64,000 nucleotides of DNA from NCBI RefSeq assembly GCF_031157275.1, contig NZ_JAVIFW010000014.1, positions 124,001 through 188,000 on the forward strand, in the 5' to 3' direction. The translations under genes and the position numbers were made by a program. Shown here one piece after another: positions 52,262 through 60,443 of this stretch. Below the pieces are notes generated by a model that had not been told where the DNA came from, made no database searches, and saw nothing but the letters and a program-made list of their open reading frames with translations. Source of the DNA: Streptomyces sp. LHD-70 (GTDB taxonomy: Bacteria > Actinomycetota > Actinomycetes > Streptomycetales > Streptomycetaceae). Position 1 is the first letter of the stretch, and the number at the start of each line of letters is the position of its first letter.

Positions 52262-53650
52262 ATGTCCCTTCACGAAGGACTGACCGACAACCCGACTGTG
52301 GCCCTGTCCGCCCGGTCCGACGAGGCGCCGTTCCCGCCGCCGCCGTATCCGGTGGCGCCGCCGGTCCGGCCGGTCTCGGCGGACGCGGTGCCCGCGGATT
52401 TCGTACCGCCCGCTGGGCATACAGGCGCGATCCCGCTGGCCGCTGTCGATATCGCCGACCGGTACGCGACGGACCGGTACGCGACGGACCGGTACGAGCC
52501 CAACCCGTACGCGTCGAACGGCCACGTCCCGACAGGCGCCCCGGCAGCCAACGGCCACGGCCCGGCCCCGGACGCCGGCGGACCGCCCGGCGACGGAAAG
52601 GGCGGGGGCGGAAAGGGCGGCGGCGGGCGGCCGCCGGGCCCGCCGCCCGCTAAGCCGCTGCTCGCGCTGCTGCTCGTGCCGATCATCGCGGCGTTCGCGC
52701 TCTGGGCGTTCGCCTGGCCGGCCGTGCACGCTTCGCCGCACGGACTGCCGGTCGGCGTCGCGGGCAGTCCCGGCGCGATCACCCAGGTCGAGGCGCGCCT
52801 CGCCGGTACGAACGACGCCTTCGAGGTGCACCGGTACCTCGACGAGTCGGCCGCCCGGCAGGCCGTACAGGACCGCGAGGTCTACGGTGCGGTGGTCGCC
52901 GGACCGCGCGGCACCACGGTCTTCACCGCCCCCGCCGCATCACCGGTCGTGGCGAACCTCCTCGACCAGACCTTCGGCGCCCACGCCCAGCCGTTGGCCG
53001 GGAAGGATTCGGCAGGCCAGGCCAATGGGGACAAGGCCGCGACCGGCCGGACCGTCCAGGTCGTCCCCCTCCCCACCGCCGACCCGCGCGGCGCCGGCCT
53101 GACCGCCGCCGTGCTCCCGCTCGTCCTGGCGGGCATCATCGCCGGTGTGCTGACCACCCTGTTCACCCGCCCCGGCGCCATCCGTATCAGCGTACTGATC
53201 GGCGGTGCCGCGCTCGTCGGCCTGGTGGGCGTGGGCATCCTGCAGGGCTGGCTGGAGGTGCTGGACGGTAACGCTGCGGCCAACGCCACCGTGCTCGGCC
53301 TGACCGTGCTCGCCATCTCCGGTACCCTCACCGGCCTCGCCTCGCTGATCGGCCCGGCCGGTATCGGCATGACGGCCTTCCTGATGGCCTTCCTCGGCAA
53401 CCCGTTCTCCGGGATCACCAGCGCGCCCGAGATGCTGCCTGAACCGGTCGGCACGATCGGCCAGTTGCTGCCACCGGGCGCGGGCGGCGCGCTGCTTCGC
53501 TCGACGGCGTACTTCGACGGCAACGCGGCCGGCGGCCATATCGCGGTGCTCGCCGCCTGGATCGTCATCGGCGGCGTCCTGCTGGCCCTGTCCACCGTAC
53601 GGGCGAAGAAGAAGGCTGCGGCGATGGCGGCCGCCGCGGCGGCGACCTGA
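52262..53650 (+). CDS. YhgE/Pip-like membrane protein with Pro/Gly-rich cytoplasmic head
   Basis: 462 residues. The first 130 are low complexity, with a DRYATDRYATDRYEPN repeat and a GGG-rich linker. A membrane helix (LLALLLVPIIAAFALWAFAW) leads to an extracytoplasmic domain of about 130 residues. Then come five or six helices (AVLPLVLAGIIAGVLTTLF to WIVIGGVLLALSTVR). The layout is that of Pip/YhgE or ABC-2-type permease-like proteins. It may be an export component for the product; no ATPase gene is next to it. A GC-rich hairpin and tandem repeats follow. Confidence 0.7.
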   Translation: MSLHEGLTDNPTVALSARSDEAPFPPPPYPVAPPVRPVSADAVPADFVPPAGHTGAIPLAAVDIADRYATDRYATDRYEPNPYASNGHVPTGAPAANGHGPAPDAGGPPGDGKGGGGKGGGGRPPGPPPAKPLLALLLVPIIAAFALWAFAWPAVHASPHGLPVGVAGSPGAITQVEARLAGTNDAFEVHRYLDESAARQAVQDREVYGAVVAGPRGTTVFTAPAASPVVANLLDQTFGAHAQPLAGKDSAGQANGDKAATGRTVQVVPLPTADPRGAGLTAAVLPLVLAGIIAGVLTTLFTRPGAIRISVLIGGAALVGLVGVGILQGWLEVLDGNAAANATVLGLTVLAISGTLTGLASLIGPAGIGMTAFLMAFLGNPFSGITSAPEMLPEPVGTIGQLLPPGAGGALLRSTAYFDGNAAGGHIAVLAAWIVIGGVLLALSTVRAKKKAAAMAAAAAAT

Positions 53651-53705
53651 CCGCGCACCGCCTGACGCCCTGCACTCACCCGCTCACACGCACTCAGATG
53701 AGCCC

Positions 53706-53731
53706 CGGACCGGGGGCGGGGCCCCGGTCCG
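53706..53731 (+). terminator. Hairpin after the membrane-protein gene
   Basis: 10-bp stem (CGGACCGGGG / CCCCGGTCCG) leading straight into three 19-bp tandem repeats. Confidence 0.5.
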
Positions 53732-53782
53732 GAGGTGGGGACCCGGTCCGGAGGTGGGGACCCGGTCCGGAGGTGGGGACCC
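53726..53782. repeat. 19-bp tandem repeat, three copies
   Basis: GGTCCGGAGGTGGGGACCC repeated without change at 53726, 53745 and 53764. Each unit can pair within itself or with the hairpin upstream. Confidence 0.8.
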
Positions 53783-53982
53783 CGGCCCGGGACGTGGCCG
53801 TCCGGCGTCAGCCCGACGGACGGGTTGTTGCGGTCGGGTTGTCAGGCCGCAGTGTTGGCGGGGGTGAGGGAGACGGTGTGGCCGAGGCGTTCGACCGTGC
53901 CGATACGTCAGCACGGAAAGAATGGAGAGAAGTTCTTCGGTGACGTTTCCGCCAGTGAAGACAGGGCGCCCTGGGGCGTGCA
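53783..53982. other. Non-coding or decayed right edge of the island
   Basis: 200 nt with no intact gene. On the minus strand (about 53930-53850) a short frame ends GHTVSLTPANTAA, vaguely like the C-terminus of some transposases; too little to call. Confidence 0.3.
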
Positions 53983-54018
53983 AAAGGGCCCCGGGCGGCA
54001 GACCATCCGGGGCCCTTC
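53983..54018 (-). terminator. Terminator of the right tRNA block
   Basis: 11-12-bp stem (AAGGGCCCCGG / CCGGGGCCCTT), 5 nt from the end of tRNA-Phe on the minus strand. It differs in sequence from the terminator of the left copy. Confidence 0.75.
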
Positions 54019-54022
54019 TTTG

Positions 54023-54099
54023 TGGTGGCTGGGGCCGGGGTCGAACCGGCGACCTTCCGCTTTTCAGGCGGACGCTCGTACCAACTGAGCTACCCAGCC
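54023..54099 (-). tRNA. tRNA-Phe (GAA), right copy
   Basis: Identical to 20258-20334, including the encoded CCA at 54023-54025. Confidence 0.95.
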
Positions 54100-54122
54100 A
54101 CGAGATTCGCGTGGAATCTCAG

Positions 54123-54197
54123 CGGTCCTGACGGGATTTGAACCCGCGGCCTCCACCTTGACAGGGTGGCGAGCACTCCAAACTGCTCCACAGGACC
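54123..54197 (-). tRNA. tRNA-Asp (GTC), right copy
   Basis: Identical to the copies at 13317-13391 and 20358-20432. Confidence 0.95.
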
Positions 54198-54238
54198 AAG
54201 CTGTTGTGTCCAAAAATACGGACACATGATGCTATACG

Positions 54239-54311
54239 TGCCCCCAACGGGATTCGAACCCGTGCTACCGCCTTGAAAGGGCGGCGTCCTGGGCCACTAG
54301 ACGATGAGGGC
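54239..54311 (-). tRNA. tRNA-Glu (TTC)
   Basis: Complete 73-nt cloverleaf on the minus strand: GCCCTCA/TGGGGGC acceptor, anticodon loop CTTTCAA (TTC), GGGTTCGAATCCC T-arm, discriminator A. First of a Glu-Asp-Phe transcription unit. Its last 22 nt are duplicated at 20471-20492. Confidence 0.95.
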
Positions 54312-54520
54312 GGAACTACTGGTTACAGCTCTGCTTCGTCTGCGCGTCCGAGGACGTGAGAAGCATGTGACTCCGCTTCCCCCCGGAGGGTTCTGCTTCT
54401 CCTTCGCTCCTCACGGAGTTCTGGACGGTCAAGCCCTGACCGGTGCCGTTGGGCACGCACAGACTGTACTACGGCGTTTGGACCTCGGCCAAACCGAAAA
54501 GATGTGAGGTCGTCCGGCGG

Positions 54521-56113
54521 TCATGGAGCCGGTGAGCCGTCCGGCGAGGACGGGGTCGCGCCGGGTTCGTTCTCCTGCGGGACGTGGCGGCTGACCTCGG
54601 CCGTGGTGAGGCCGAGCCCGCCGAGGCGGATCTCGTCCCAGGCCTGCAGGCGCTTGGTGGTCCGGTCGAGGTACAGGACGGACGCCGAGACGGGGTCCGG
54701 TTCCTCGTCCTCGACGGCGCGCAGGCCGCTGCCACCGGTGGAGCCCTCGATGCGCAGCCGGGTGCCGCCGGGCAGTTGCTCCGTCTTCGGGTGGTGGACG
54801 TGGCCCGCGAGGACGAGCGGGACCTGCCCGTCGGTCTGCCGGGCCGCGACCGGGTTGTGTGCGACGGCGATGTCCACCGGAGCGCCCAGGGCCCGCTGGA
54901 CGCGCAGGGAGCCGGCGAGGAAGCTGCCCGCGGTGCGCTCGGCCGGGTCGCCGCGGGCGACGACCGAGCGGTCCGGGGTGAACTGCGGGTCGCCGATGCC
55001 CGCCACGCGCAGGCCGCCGACGGTCACGGTGCGGCCCTCGTCCAGGACGTGCACGTTCTTCAGGCGTTCCAGATAGCGCTGGGTCGTCAGGGAGTCGTGG
55101 TTGCCGCGCACCCAGACGTAGGGGGCGCCCAGGTCCTCGATCGGGTCGAGGAAGCCGTTCTCGGCGGCGGTGCCGTGGTCCATGGTGTCGCCGGAGTCGA
55201 TGATCACGTCGATCTCGTACTGCTCCACGAGCGAGGCGATGATGTGCCAGCTCGCGGGGTTGAGGTGGATGTCGGAGACGTGCAGGACACGGACCGTGGA
55301 CGGGTCGGGGGCGTACGTGGGGAGCGTGGAGGTGGCGTCGTACAGCTTGGTGACGTTGGTGACCAGGCGCGCCAACTCCTTCTGGTACGCGTCGAATTCG
55401 CTGACGATGCTGCGGGCGTTGCCGACGACGGACGGGGCGGAGGAGAGCAGTCCGGAGAACCTGGGCTCCAGGACCGACTTGGGGTTCCAGGTGGCGAAGG
55501 CGGTGGCGCCGCAGATCACGAGCAGGGCGAGCGCGGTGCCGCCGGCGGCGAGGGCGCGGCGGGGTCTGCGGTAGACGACGAGGCCGAGCGCGGCGGCGCC
55601 CAGGACGACGGCGACGCAGGAGCGCAGCGCCAGGTCGAGGGTGCCGGCCTGGACGTCGCGGGTGACCTCGTCCTGCAGCCCCGCGATGCGCTCGGGGTGG
55701 TCGACGAGGGCGCGGGCGCGGTCCGGGTCGAGGCTGTCCACGTCGACGTCGAGGCGGAGCGGCGCGGTGTGGGAGTCGAGTTCGAGGGCGCCGAGCGGGG
55801 AGACGTTGATCTTCGTGCCGCCGGTGAGCGAGGGGCGCAGCGTCATCTGCGTGTCCATCGGGCCGACCGGGACGCGCACACTGCCGACGATCAGCAGCCC
55901 CAGCCAGGCGCCGAGCAGCACGACCGCGACCAGGCCGAGGGCTCGGCTGTAGGGGTGCGGGGGGTGGACGAGTTCGGTGACGGGGTGCGGGTGGCGCGCG
56001 CGGTAGTGGCGTACGAACGCGGCCGGGGCGGTCCGTACGAGGTGCAGGACGTTTCGGGCGGCGGCGCGGGCGCTGGCCATTGGGCCCGTATGCCCATGTC
56101 TGCGGGTGTTCAT
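54521..56113 (-). CDS. Membrane-anchored metallophosphoesterase
   Basis: 530 residues. Two membrane regions (ALGLVAVVLLGAWLGLLIVG near 60-78; LRSCVAVVLGAAALGLVVYR near 165-185 and the following helix) precede a calcineurin-like phosphoesterase. The metal ligands lie in LHVSDIHLNPASWH, IDSGDTMDHG, VRGNHDS and the late VLAGHVHHPKTEQL. Probably faces the outside. ATG at 56113; a second ATG at 56080 is possible as neither has a clear ribosome site. It follows the metallopeptidase gene by 34 nt on the same strand. Confidence 0.88.
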   Translation of the reverse strand: MNTRRHGHTGPMASARAAARNVLHLVRTAPAAFVRHYRARHPHPVTELVHPPHPYSRALGLVAVVLLGAWLGLLIVGSVRVPVGPMDTQMTLRPSLTGGTKINVSPLGALELDSHTAPLRLDVDVDSLDPDRARALVDHPERIAGLQDEVTRDVQAGTLDLALRSCVAVVLGAAALGLVVYRRPRRALAAGGTALALLVICGATAFATWNPKSVLEPRFSGLLSSAPSVVGNARSIVSEFDAYQKELARLVTNVTKLYDATSTLPTYAPDPSTVRVLHVSDIHLNPASWHIIASLVEQYEIDVIIDSGDTMDHGTAAENGFLDPIEDLGAPYVWVRGNHDSLTTQRYLERLKNVHVLDEGRTVTVGGLRVAGIGDPQFTPDRSVVARGDPAERTAGSFLAGSLRVQRALGAPVDIAVAHNPVAARQTDGQVPLVLAGHVHHPKTEQLPGGTRLRIEGSTGGSGLRAVEDEEPDPVSASVLYLDRTTKRLQAWDEIRLGGLGLTTAEVSRHVPQENEPGATPSSPDGSPAP

Positions 56114-56147
56114 GCCGGGCCGGTCCCGGGGGTGGTCCGAGGGCTGG

Positions 56148-56498
56148 TCAGCCCCAACCCAGCGCGTGCAGGCGCTCGTCGTCGATGCCGAAGTGGTGGG
56201 CGATCTCGTGGACGACGGTGACGGCGACCTCGTCGACCACCTGCTCCCGGGTCTCGCAGTAGCGCAGGGTCGGGCCCATGTAGATCGTGATGCGGTCCGG
56301 GAGCACCCCGGCGTACCACTCGCCGCGGTCGGTGAGCGGCGTGCCCTCGTACAGGCCGAGCAGCTCGGGGTCGTCGGCGGACGGTTCGTCCTCCACGAAC
56401 ACGGCCACGTTGTCCATCACCCTGGTCAGTTCCGGGGGGATCTGGTCCAGGGCCTGGCTCACCAGTTCTTCGAACGCCTCACGGGTCATCTCCAGCAC
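56148..56498 (-). CDS. Zincin-like metallopeptidase family protein
   Basis: 116-residue protein common in actinobacteria. The zinc motif is VVHEIAHHFGIDDERLHALG (HExxH plus a later Asp/His), and FEELVSQALDQIPPELTRVM is the conserved N-terminus. The LLGLYEGTPLTDRGEWYAGV block matches the DUF1025/MtgC-like family. GTG at 56498 (VLEMTREAF) matches the usual annotated start; an ATG three codons earlier is an alternative. Probable two-gene operon with the phosphoesterase. Confidence 0.83.
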   Translation of the reverse strand: MLEMTREAFEELVSQALDQIPPELTRVMDNVAVFVEDEPSADDPELLGLYEGTPLTDRGEWYAGVLPDRITIYMGPTLRYCETREQVVDEVAVTVVHEIAHHFGIDDERLHALGWG

Positions 56499-56736
56499 AC
56501 GGCCCATTGTCCGGGACGAGCGGTGGATGTGCGGGGCCGACGGTGAACTCCCGTACGGAGAAAGGCGCGGAGCCGTGCGGGGAGGGCCGGGCGTCGTGCG
56601 GGGAAGGGCCGGGTGTCGTGCGGGGCGTGCGGCGTTGCGAACGCGCGGTTCGGGCGTCGTGTGCGCGGCGTGTCCTCTTGCGGGCGGCGGGAGTTGGGCA
56701 GGGCAACACATTGCCGCGCTCCGGAGGTGCCCACCC

Positions 56737-57300
56737 GTGCGCCAGTTGTACGTACCCGTTCGTCTGGCCGCGGTGGTGGTCGCCCTCGGTGCGGGCGCCG
56801 GGTGTGTGAGCGTCGGAGGGGACGCCCAGGAGCCCGCGCCCGCCCAGTCCTCCCGGTCCGCGGGCGAGCACGCCGGTGAGGCCGGGCCGGACGGCGGGCC
56901 CGTGGTGAGCGGTGTCACGGGGCGGGAGGGCGCGCGGCCGGACGGCACGCGCCCCGAGGGCGGTGACACCGAGGGCGGTGACACCGAGGGCGGTGACGCC
57001 GAGAGTGGTTCCCCCTCCGCCTCCGCGTCGTCCTCGCGGCCGGCGACCCCGACCCGCCCGTCGGCCTCGCCCGACCGGCCCGGCCCGACGCGGACGACGC
57101 CGAAGCCCCGGCCCTCCGTGACGCCGCCGCCCTCGCCCCCGCAGAGCACGCCGGGGGCGACGCCCACACCGCCGGACACCGGGCAGCCGTCGTCGTCCGC
57201 GGCGGGCGGCGGTGCGTCCGACGGTTCGGGGGGCCCGGGCAGGATGCGCGGGGCGAGCTTCACGGCGCGGGAGCCGTCGCCGGAGGCCGGGCCGAGCTGA
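56737..57300 (+). CDS. Repeat-rich secreted lipoprotein, hypothetical
   Basis: 187 residues. Signal peptide VRLAAVVVALGAGAGC with a lipobox-like AGAGC. The rest is disordered: a GGDTEGGDTEGGDAESG repeat, then Ser/Pro/Thr-rich sequence typical of cell-wall-spanning linkers. GTG at 56737 with CCGGAGG. No recognisable domain; function unknown. Confidence 0.55.
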   Translation: MRQLYVPVRLAAVVVALGAGAGCVSVGGDAQEPAPAQSSRSAGEHAGEAGPDGGPVVSGVTGREGARPDGTRPEGGDTEGGDTEGGDAESGSPSASASSSRPATPTRPSASPDRPGPTRTTPKPRPSVTPPPSPPQSTPGATPTPPDTGQPSSSAAGGGASDGSGGPGRMRGASFTAREPSPEAGPS

Positions 57301-57556
57301 GGGGGTTTCCGCCCCTTGAGCCCCGCTCCGGAGGTCCGGTTTCGGTCGTCGGTGCAGGTCAGAGGGGCGGTTTGCCATCCGGGGTGAGGGGTGCGTACAG
57401 TGGTAGATCGTTTGATCCCATTTGCCCGGCGCCAGCATCGAAGAGCGCCGTGTGGCGCGTACTCTCCCTAGCCGTGGCTGACCGCATTGAGGCGGTCAAA
57501 TTGCGATTCACGGAGTTTGGGCGCGTGCCGAGACTCCGGAAGGTTTCGCATTTCGC

Positions 57557-59716
57557 ATGTCCACTTTCAGTACTGAGCACTCCGTCCTGCCCGAGAACAG
57601 CGCGGACGAGGCTGTCGTCATCGAGACGGCCCCCGAAGCCCCTGAGACCCCCGAGGCTCCCGAGGTCACCTTCGGCGACCTGGGCCTGCCCGAGGGTGTC
57701 GTCCGCAAGCTCGCGCAGAACGGCGTGACCACGCCCTTCCCGATCCAGGCCGCGACCATCCCGGACGCCCTGGCCGGCAAGGACATCCTCGGCCGTGGCC
57801 GCACCGGCTCCGGCAAGACCCTCTCCTTCGGTCTGCCGACCCTGGCGGCGCTCGCCGGCGGCCACACCGAGAAGAAGAAGCCCCGCGCGGTCATCCTGAC
57901 CCCGACCCGCGAGCTGGCGATGCAGGTCGCCGACGCCCTCCAGCCGTACGGCGACGTCCTCGGCCTGAAGATGAAGGTCGTCTGCGGCGGTACGTCGATG
58001 GGCAACCAGATCTACGCGCTGGAGCGCGGCGTCGACATCCTCGTCGCCACCCCGGGCCGCCTGCGCGACATCATCAACCGCGGCGCCTGCTCCCTGGAGA
58101 ACGTCCAGGTCGCCGTCCTCGACGAGGCCGACCAGATGTCCGACCTGGGCTTCCTGCCCGAGGTCACCGAGCTGCTCGACCAGGTTCCGGCGGGCGGCCA
58201 GCGCATGCTGTTCTCGGCCACGATGGAGAACGAGATCTCCACGCTGGTCAAGCGCTACCTGACCAACCCGGTGACGCACGAGGTCGACAGCGCCCAGGGC
58301 AACGTCACGACCATGACGCACCACATCCTGATCGTGAAGCCCCGCGACAAGGCGCCGGTCACCTCCGCGATCGCCGCGCGCAAGGGCCGCACGATCATCT
58401 TCGTCCGCACCCAGCTGGGCTGCGACCGCATCGCGGAGCAGCTGCGCGACGCCGGTGTGAAGGCCGACGCGCTGCACGGCGGCATGACGCAGGGCGCCCG
58501 TACGCGGACGCTCGCCGACTTCAAGGACGGGTACGTCAACGCGCTCGTCGCCACCGACGTCGCCGCCCGCGGCATCCACGTCGACGGCATCGACCTGGTC
58601 CTCAACGTGGACCCGGCCGGTGACCACAAGGACTACCTGCACCGCTCCGGCCGTACGGCCCGCGCGGGTCGCTCCGGCACCGTCGTCTCGCTCTCGCTGC
58701 CGCACCAGCGGCGCCAGATCTTCCGGCTGATGGAGGACGCGGGCGTCGACGCCTCGCGCCACATCATCGGCCAGGGCGGTGCCTTCGACCCGGAGGTCGC
58801 CGACATCACCGGTGCCCGGTCGCTGACCGAGGTCCAGGCCGACTCCGCGGACAACGCGGCGAAGCAGGCCGAGCGTGACGTGTCGCAGCTCACCAAGGAG
58901 CTGGAGCGCGCGCAGCGTCGCGCCACCGAGCTGCGCGAGGAGGCCGACCGCCTCACCGCCCGCGCCGCGCGCGAGCGGGGCGAGGACCCGGCCGAGGCCG
59001 TCGCCGCTGCCGCCGAGGCCGCCGTCGCCGAGGTCGAGGTGCCCGAGCAGCAGCCGCGCGAGCAGCGGGAGTTCCGCGAGGAGCGTCCGTCGTACGAGCG
59101 TCGTGAACGCCGGGACGACCGGGGCAACTTTGAGCGCCGTGAGCGTCGCGACGACCGGGGTGACCGGGGCGACCGTCCGTTCAACCGTGACCGCCGCGAC
59201 AACGACCGTGGTGGCTTCCGCCGGGACGACCGCGGTGGCCGTTCCTTCGAGCGTCGCGACAATGACCGTGGTGGCAACGACCGTGGCGGCAACGGCGGCT
59301 TCAACCGTGAGCGCCGCGACAACGACCGTGGTGGCTTCCGCCGGGACGACCGCGGTGGCCGTTCCTTCGAGCGCCGCGACAACGACCGTGGCGGCAACGA
59401 CCGTGGTGGCAACGACCGTGGCGGCAACGGCGGCTTCAACCGTGACCGCCGCGACAACGACCGTGGCGGCTTCCGCCGCGACGAGCGGGGCGGCGTCCGC
59501 CGGGACGACCGTGGCGGCAACGGCGGCTTCAACCGCGACCGCCGGGAGCACCGCGGCGGCAGCGACCGTCCGTTTAACCGCGACGACCGCCCCTTCAACC
59601 GCGACCGTCGTGACCACCGCGGTGGCAGCGACCGTCCGTTCAACCGCCGTGACGACCGCGGCGCCGGCTCCTTCGGCCGCCGTGAGGACAAGCCGCGCTG
59701 GAAGCGCAACGGCTGA
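57557..59716 (+). CDS. DEAD-box ATP-dependent RNA helicase with RGG-rich tail
   Basis: 719 residues. The helicase core (about 35-400) has the Q motif, Walker A GRTGSGKT, PTRELAMQVA, VLDEADQMSDLGF, LFSATM, VATDVAARGIHVDGIDLV and HRSGRTARAG. A coiled, charged segment (residues 435-490) leads to a 210-residue tail of Arg/Gly/Asp repeats (DNDRGGFRRDDRGGRSFERR and variants). Such tails bind RNA and can drive condensates. Probably acts in RNA decay or ribosome assembly. About 255 nt of leader precede it. Confidence 0.94.
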   Translation: MSTFSTEHSVLPENSADEAVVIETAPEAPETPEAPEVTFGDLGLPEGVVRKLAQNGVTTPFPIQAATIPDALAGKDILGRGRTGSGKTLSFGLPTLAALAGGHTEKKKPRAVILTPTRELAMQVADALQPYGDVLGLKMKVVCGGTSMGNQIYALERGVDILVATPGRLRDIINRGACSLENVQVAVLDEADQMSDLGFLPEVTELLDQVPAGGQRMLFSATMENEISTLVKRYLTNPVTHEVDSAQGNVTTMTHHILIVKPRDKAPVTSAIAARKGRTIIFVRTQLGCDRIAEQLRDAGVKADALHGGMTQGARTRTLADFKDGYVNALVATDVAARGIHVDGIDLVLNVDPAGDHKDYLHRSGRTARAGRSGTVVSLSLPHQRRQIFRLMEDAGVDASRHIIGQGGAFDPEVADITGARSLTEVQADSADNAAKQAERDVSQLTKELERAQRRATELREEADRLTARAARERGEDPAEAVAAAAEAAVAEVEVPEQQPREQREFREERPSYERRERRDDRGNFERRERRDDRGDRGDRPFNRDRRDNDRGGFRRDDRGGRSFERRDNDRGGNDRGGNGGFNRERRDNDRGGFRRDDRGGRSFERRDNDRGGNDRGGNDRGGNGGFNRDRRDNDRGGFRRDERGGVRRDDRGGNGGFNRDRREHRGGSDRPFNRDDRPFNRDRRDHRGGSDRPFNRRDDRGAGSFGRREDKPRWKRNG
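59150..59690 (+). repeat. In-gene tandem repeats coding the RGG-like tail
   Basis: Imperfect repeats based on units such as CGCGACAACGACCGTGGTGG and GACCGTGGCGGCAACG, several of them nearly identical. They are open to copy-number change by recombination or slippage while staying in frame. Confidence 0.8.
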
Positions 59717-59740
59717 TCCTGCCGGCACCGGCAACTGACT

Positions 59741-59778
59741 GAGAAGCGGGCCGACTCCCCGGAGTCGGCCCGCTTCTC
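59741..59778 (+). terminator. Terminator of the helicase gene
   Basis: 18-bp perfect inverted repeat (GAGAAGCGGGCCGACTCC and its complement) with only 2 nt between the arms, 25 nt after the stop. Confidence 0.85.
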
Positions 59779-59847
59779 ACGTCGCCGCACCGATACCCGA
59801 TCGGCTCTGTCCGCTCCTGCGGCTATGCTCGGGGGGTGCGTTGACGC

Positions 59848-59920
59848 GGGCCGTTAGCTCAATTGGCAGAGCAGTGGACTTTTAATCCATTGGTTGTGGG
59901 TTCGAGTCCCACACGGCCTA
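59848..59920 (+). tRNA. tRNA-Lys (TTT)
   Basis: 73-nt cloverleaf: acceptor GGGCCGT/ACGGCCT, GCTC D-arm, anticodon loop CTTTTAA (TTT), T-arm GGGTTCGAGTCCC, discriminator A. CCA not encoded. Confidence 0.95.
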
Positions 59921-59926
59921 CGACGC

Positions 59927-60000
59927 GCAGGTGAGGGGGAAACCCCCTCCGACCTGCTGAACGGCGCCCGAGTTCCGCATCGGTGGAGCTCGGGCGCCGT
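59927..60000 (+). terminator. Two hairpins after tRNA-Lys
   Basis: First 59927-59957 (GCAGGT-GAGGGG pairing with CCCCTC-ACCTGC, small bulge). Second 59961-60000, a 12-bp stem ACGGCGCCCGAG / CTCGGGCGCCGT. Confidence 0.65.
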
Positions 60001-60192
60001 CGTGTTCGGTGCCGGGCGGGCAGCGGCTTCCTACTCGCCTTCGCGGAAGTCCCGGTCGAACTTCAGCTCGCAGGAGTGCCGTTCGCCATCACACGGCCGG
60101 ACGAGAGGCCGCCCCGGGACCGTACGGCCGCAACCCGAGGATTCCTGCCTCATCGTCGCCAAGGGCGGGCGGGCTCGCAGTCGGTGAACATG

Positions 60193-60230
60193 CATCAGGC
60201 CCGGCACATCGGAATGTGCCGGGCCTGATG
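60193..60230 (-). terminator. Terminator of the initiator tRNA gene
   Basis: 17-bp perfect stem (CATCAGGCCCGGCACAT and complement) with a 4-nt loop, 6 nt from the tRNA 3' end. Confidence 0.85.
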
Positions 60231-60236
60231 TTTCAG

Positions 60237-60310
60237 TAGCGGGGACAGGATTTGAACCTGCGACCTCTGGGTTATGAGCCCAGCGAGCTACCGAGCTGCT
60301 CCACCCCGCG
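60237..60310 (-). tRNA. Initiator tRNA-Met (CAT)
   Basis: Minus-strand cloverleaf with anticodon CAT in GGGCTCATAACCC. The three G-C pairs at the bottom of the anticodon stem and the unpaired first acceptor position (C1/U72) mark it as the initiator. CCA not encoded. Confidence 0.93.
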
Positions 60311-60443
60311 TCGGTAAACACAACTATACGCCATCTCGGGGACCCCTCGCGCCACCCCTGTTTCCCCTGGGCCGTGTAACTCGTACGGCGGACGAGGAGT
60401 CGCTCGTCGCCTCCCGGGCGGAAACCCTGGGACAGGAGCGGCA

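Larger units (their letters stand above)
54023..54206. repeat. 184-bp direct repeat, right copy
   Basis: Identical to 20258-20441; see the left copy. After it the two loci have different spacers (about 30 nt) and then share the tRNA-Glu end again. Confidence 0.9.
20471..54260. mobile_element. Genomic island with RiPP and type II polyketide genes
   Basis: About 33.8 kb bounded by the tRNA-Glu 3' fragment on the left and the intact tRNA-Glu on the right. Inside the right border lies a second copy of tRNA-Phe and tRNA-Asp. The outer flanks are ordinary core genes. No integrase, excisionase, transfer or replication gene is recognisable inside, so the element looks immobilised, or was brought in by homologous recombination between tRNA clusters. 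The first 1.3 kb is decayed DNA. Confidence 0.7.

Noticed and set aside
53783..53982. Transposase remnant on the minus strand
   Set aside because: Only about 25 residues look suggestive; too short to separate from chance.
20469..54260. A classical integrative conjugative element
   Set aside because: The tRNA-end core fits, but no integrase, transfer or replication gene is visible, and the duplicated tRNA pair inside the right border is not explained by simple tRNA integration. I keep only the broader call of genomic island.
57359..59734. Minus-strand frame of 791 codons opposite the DEAD-box helicase
   Set aside because: Val/Ala/Thr repeats mirror the RGG tail codons. No family match and no start site.
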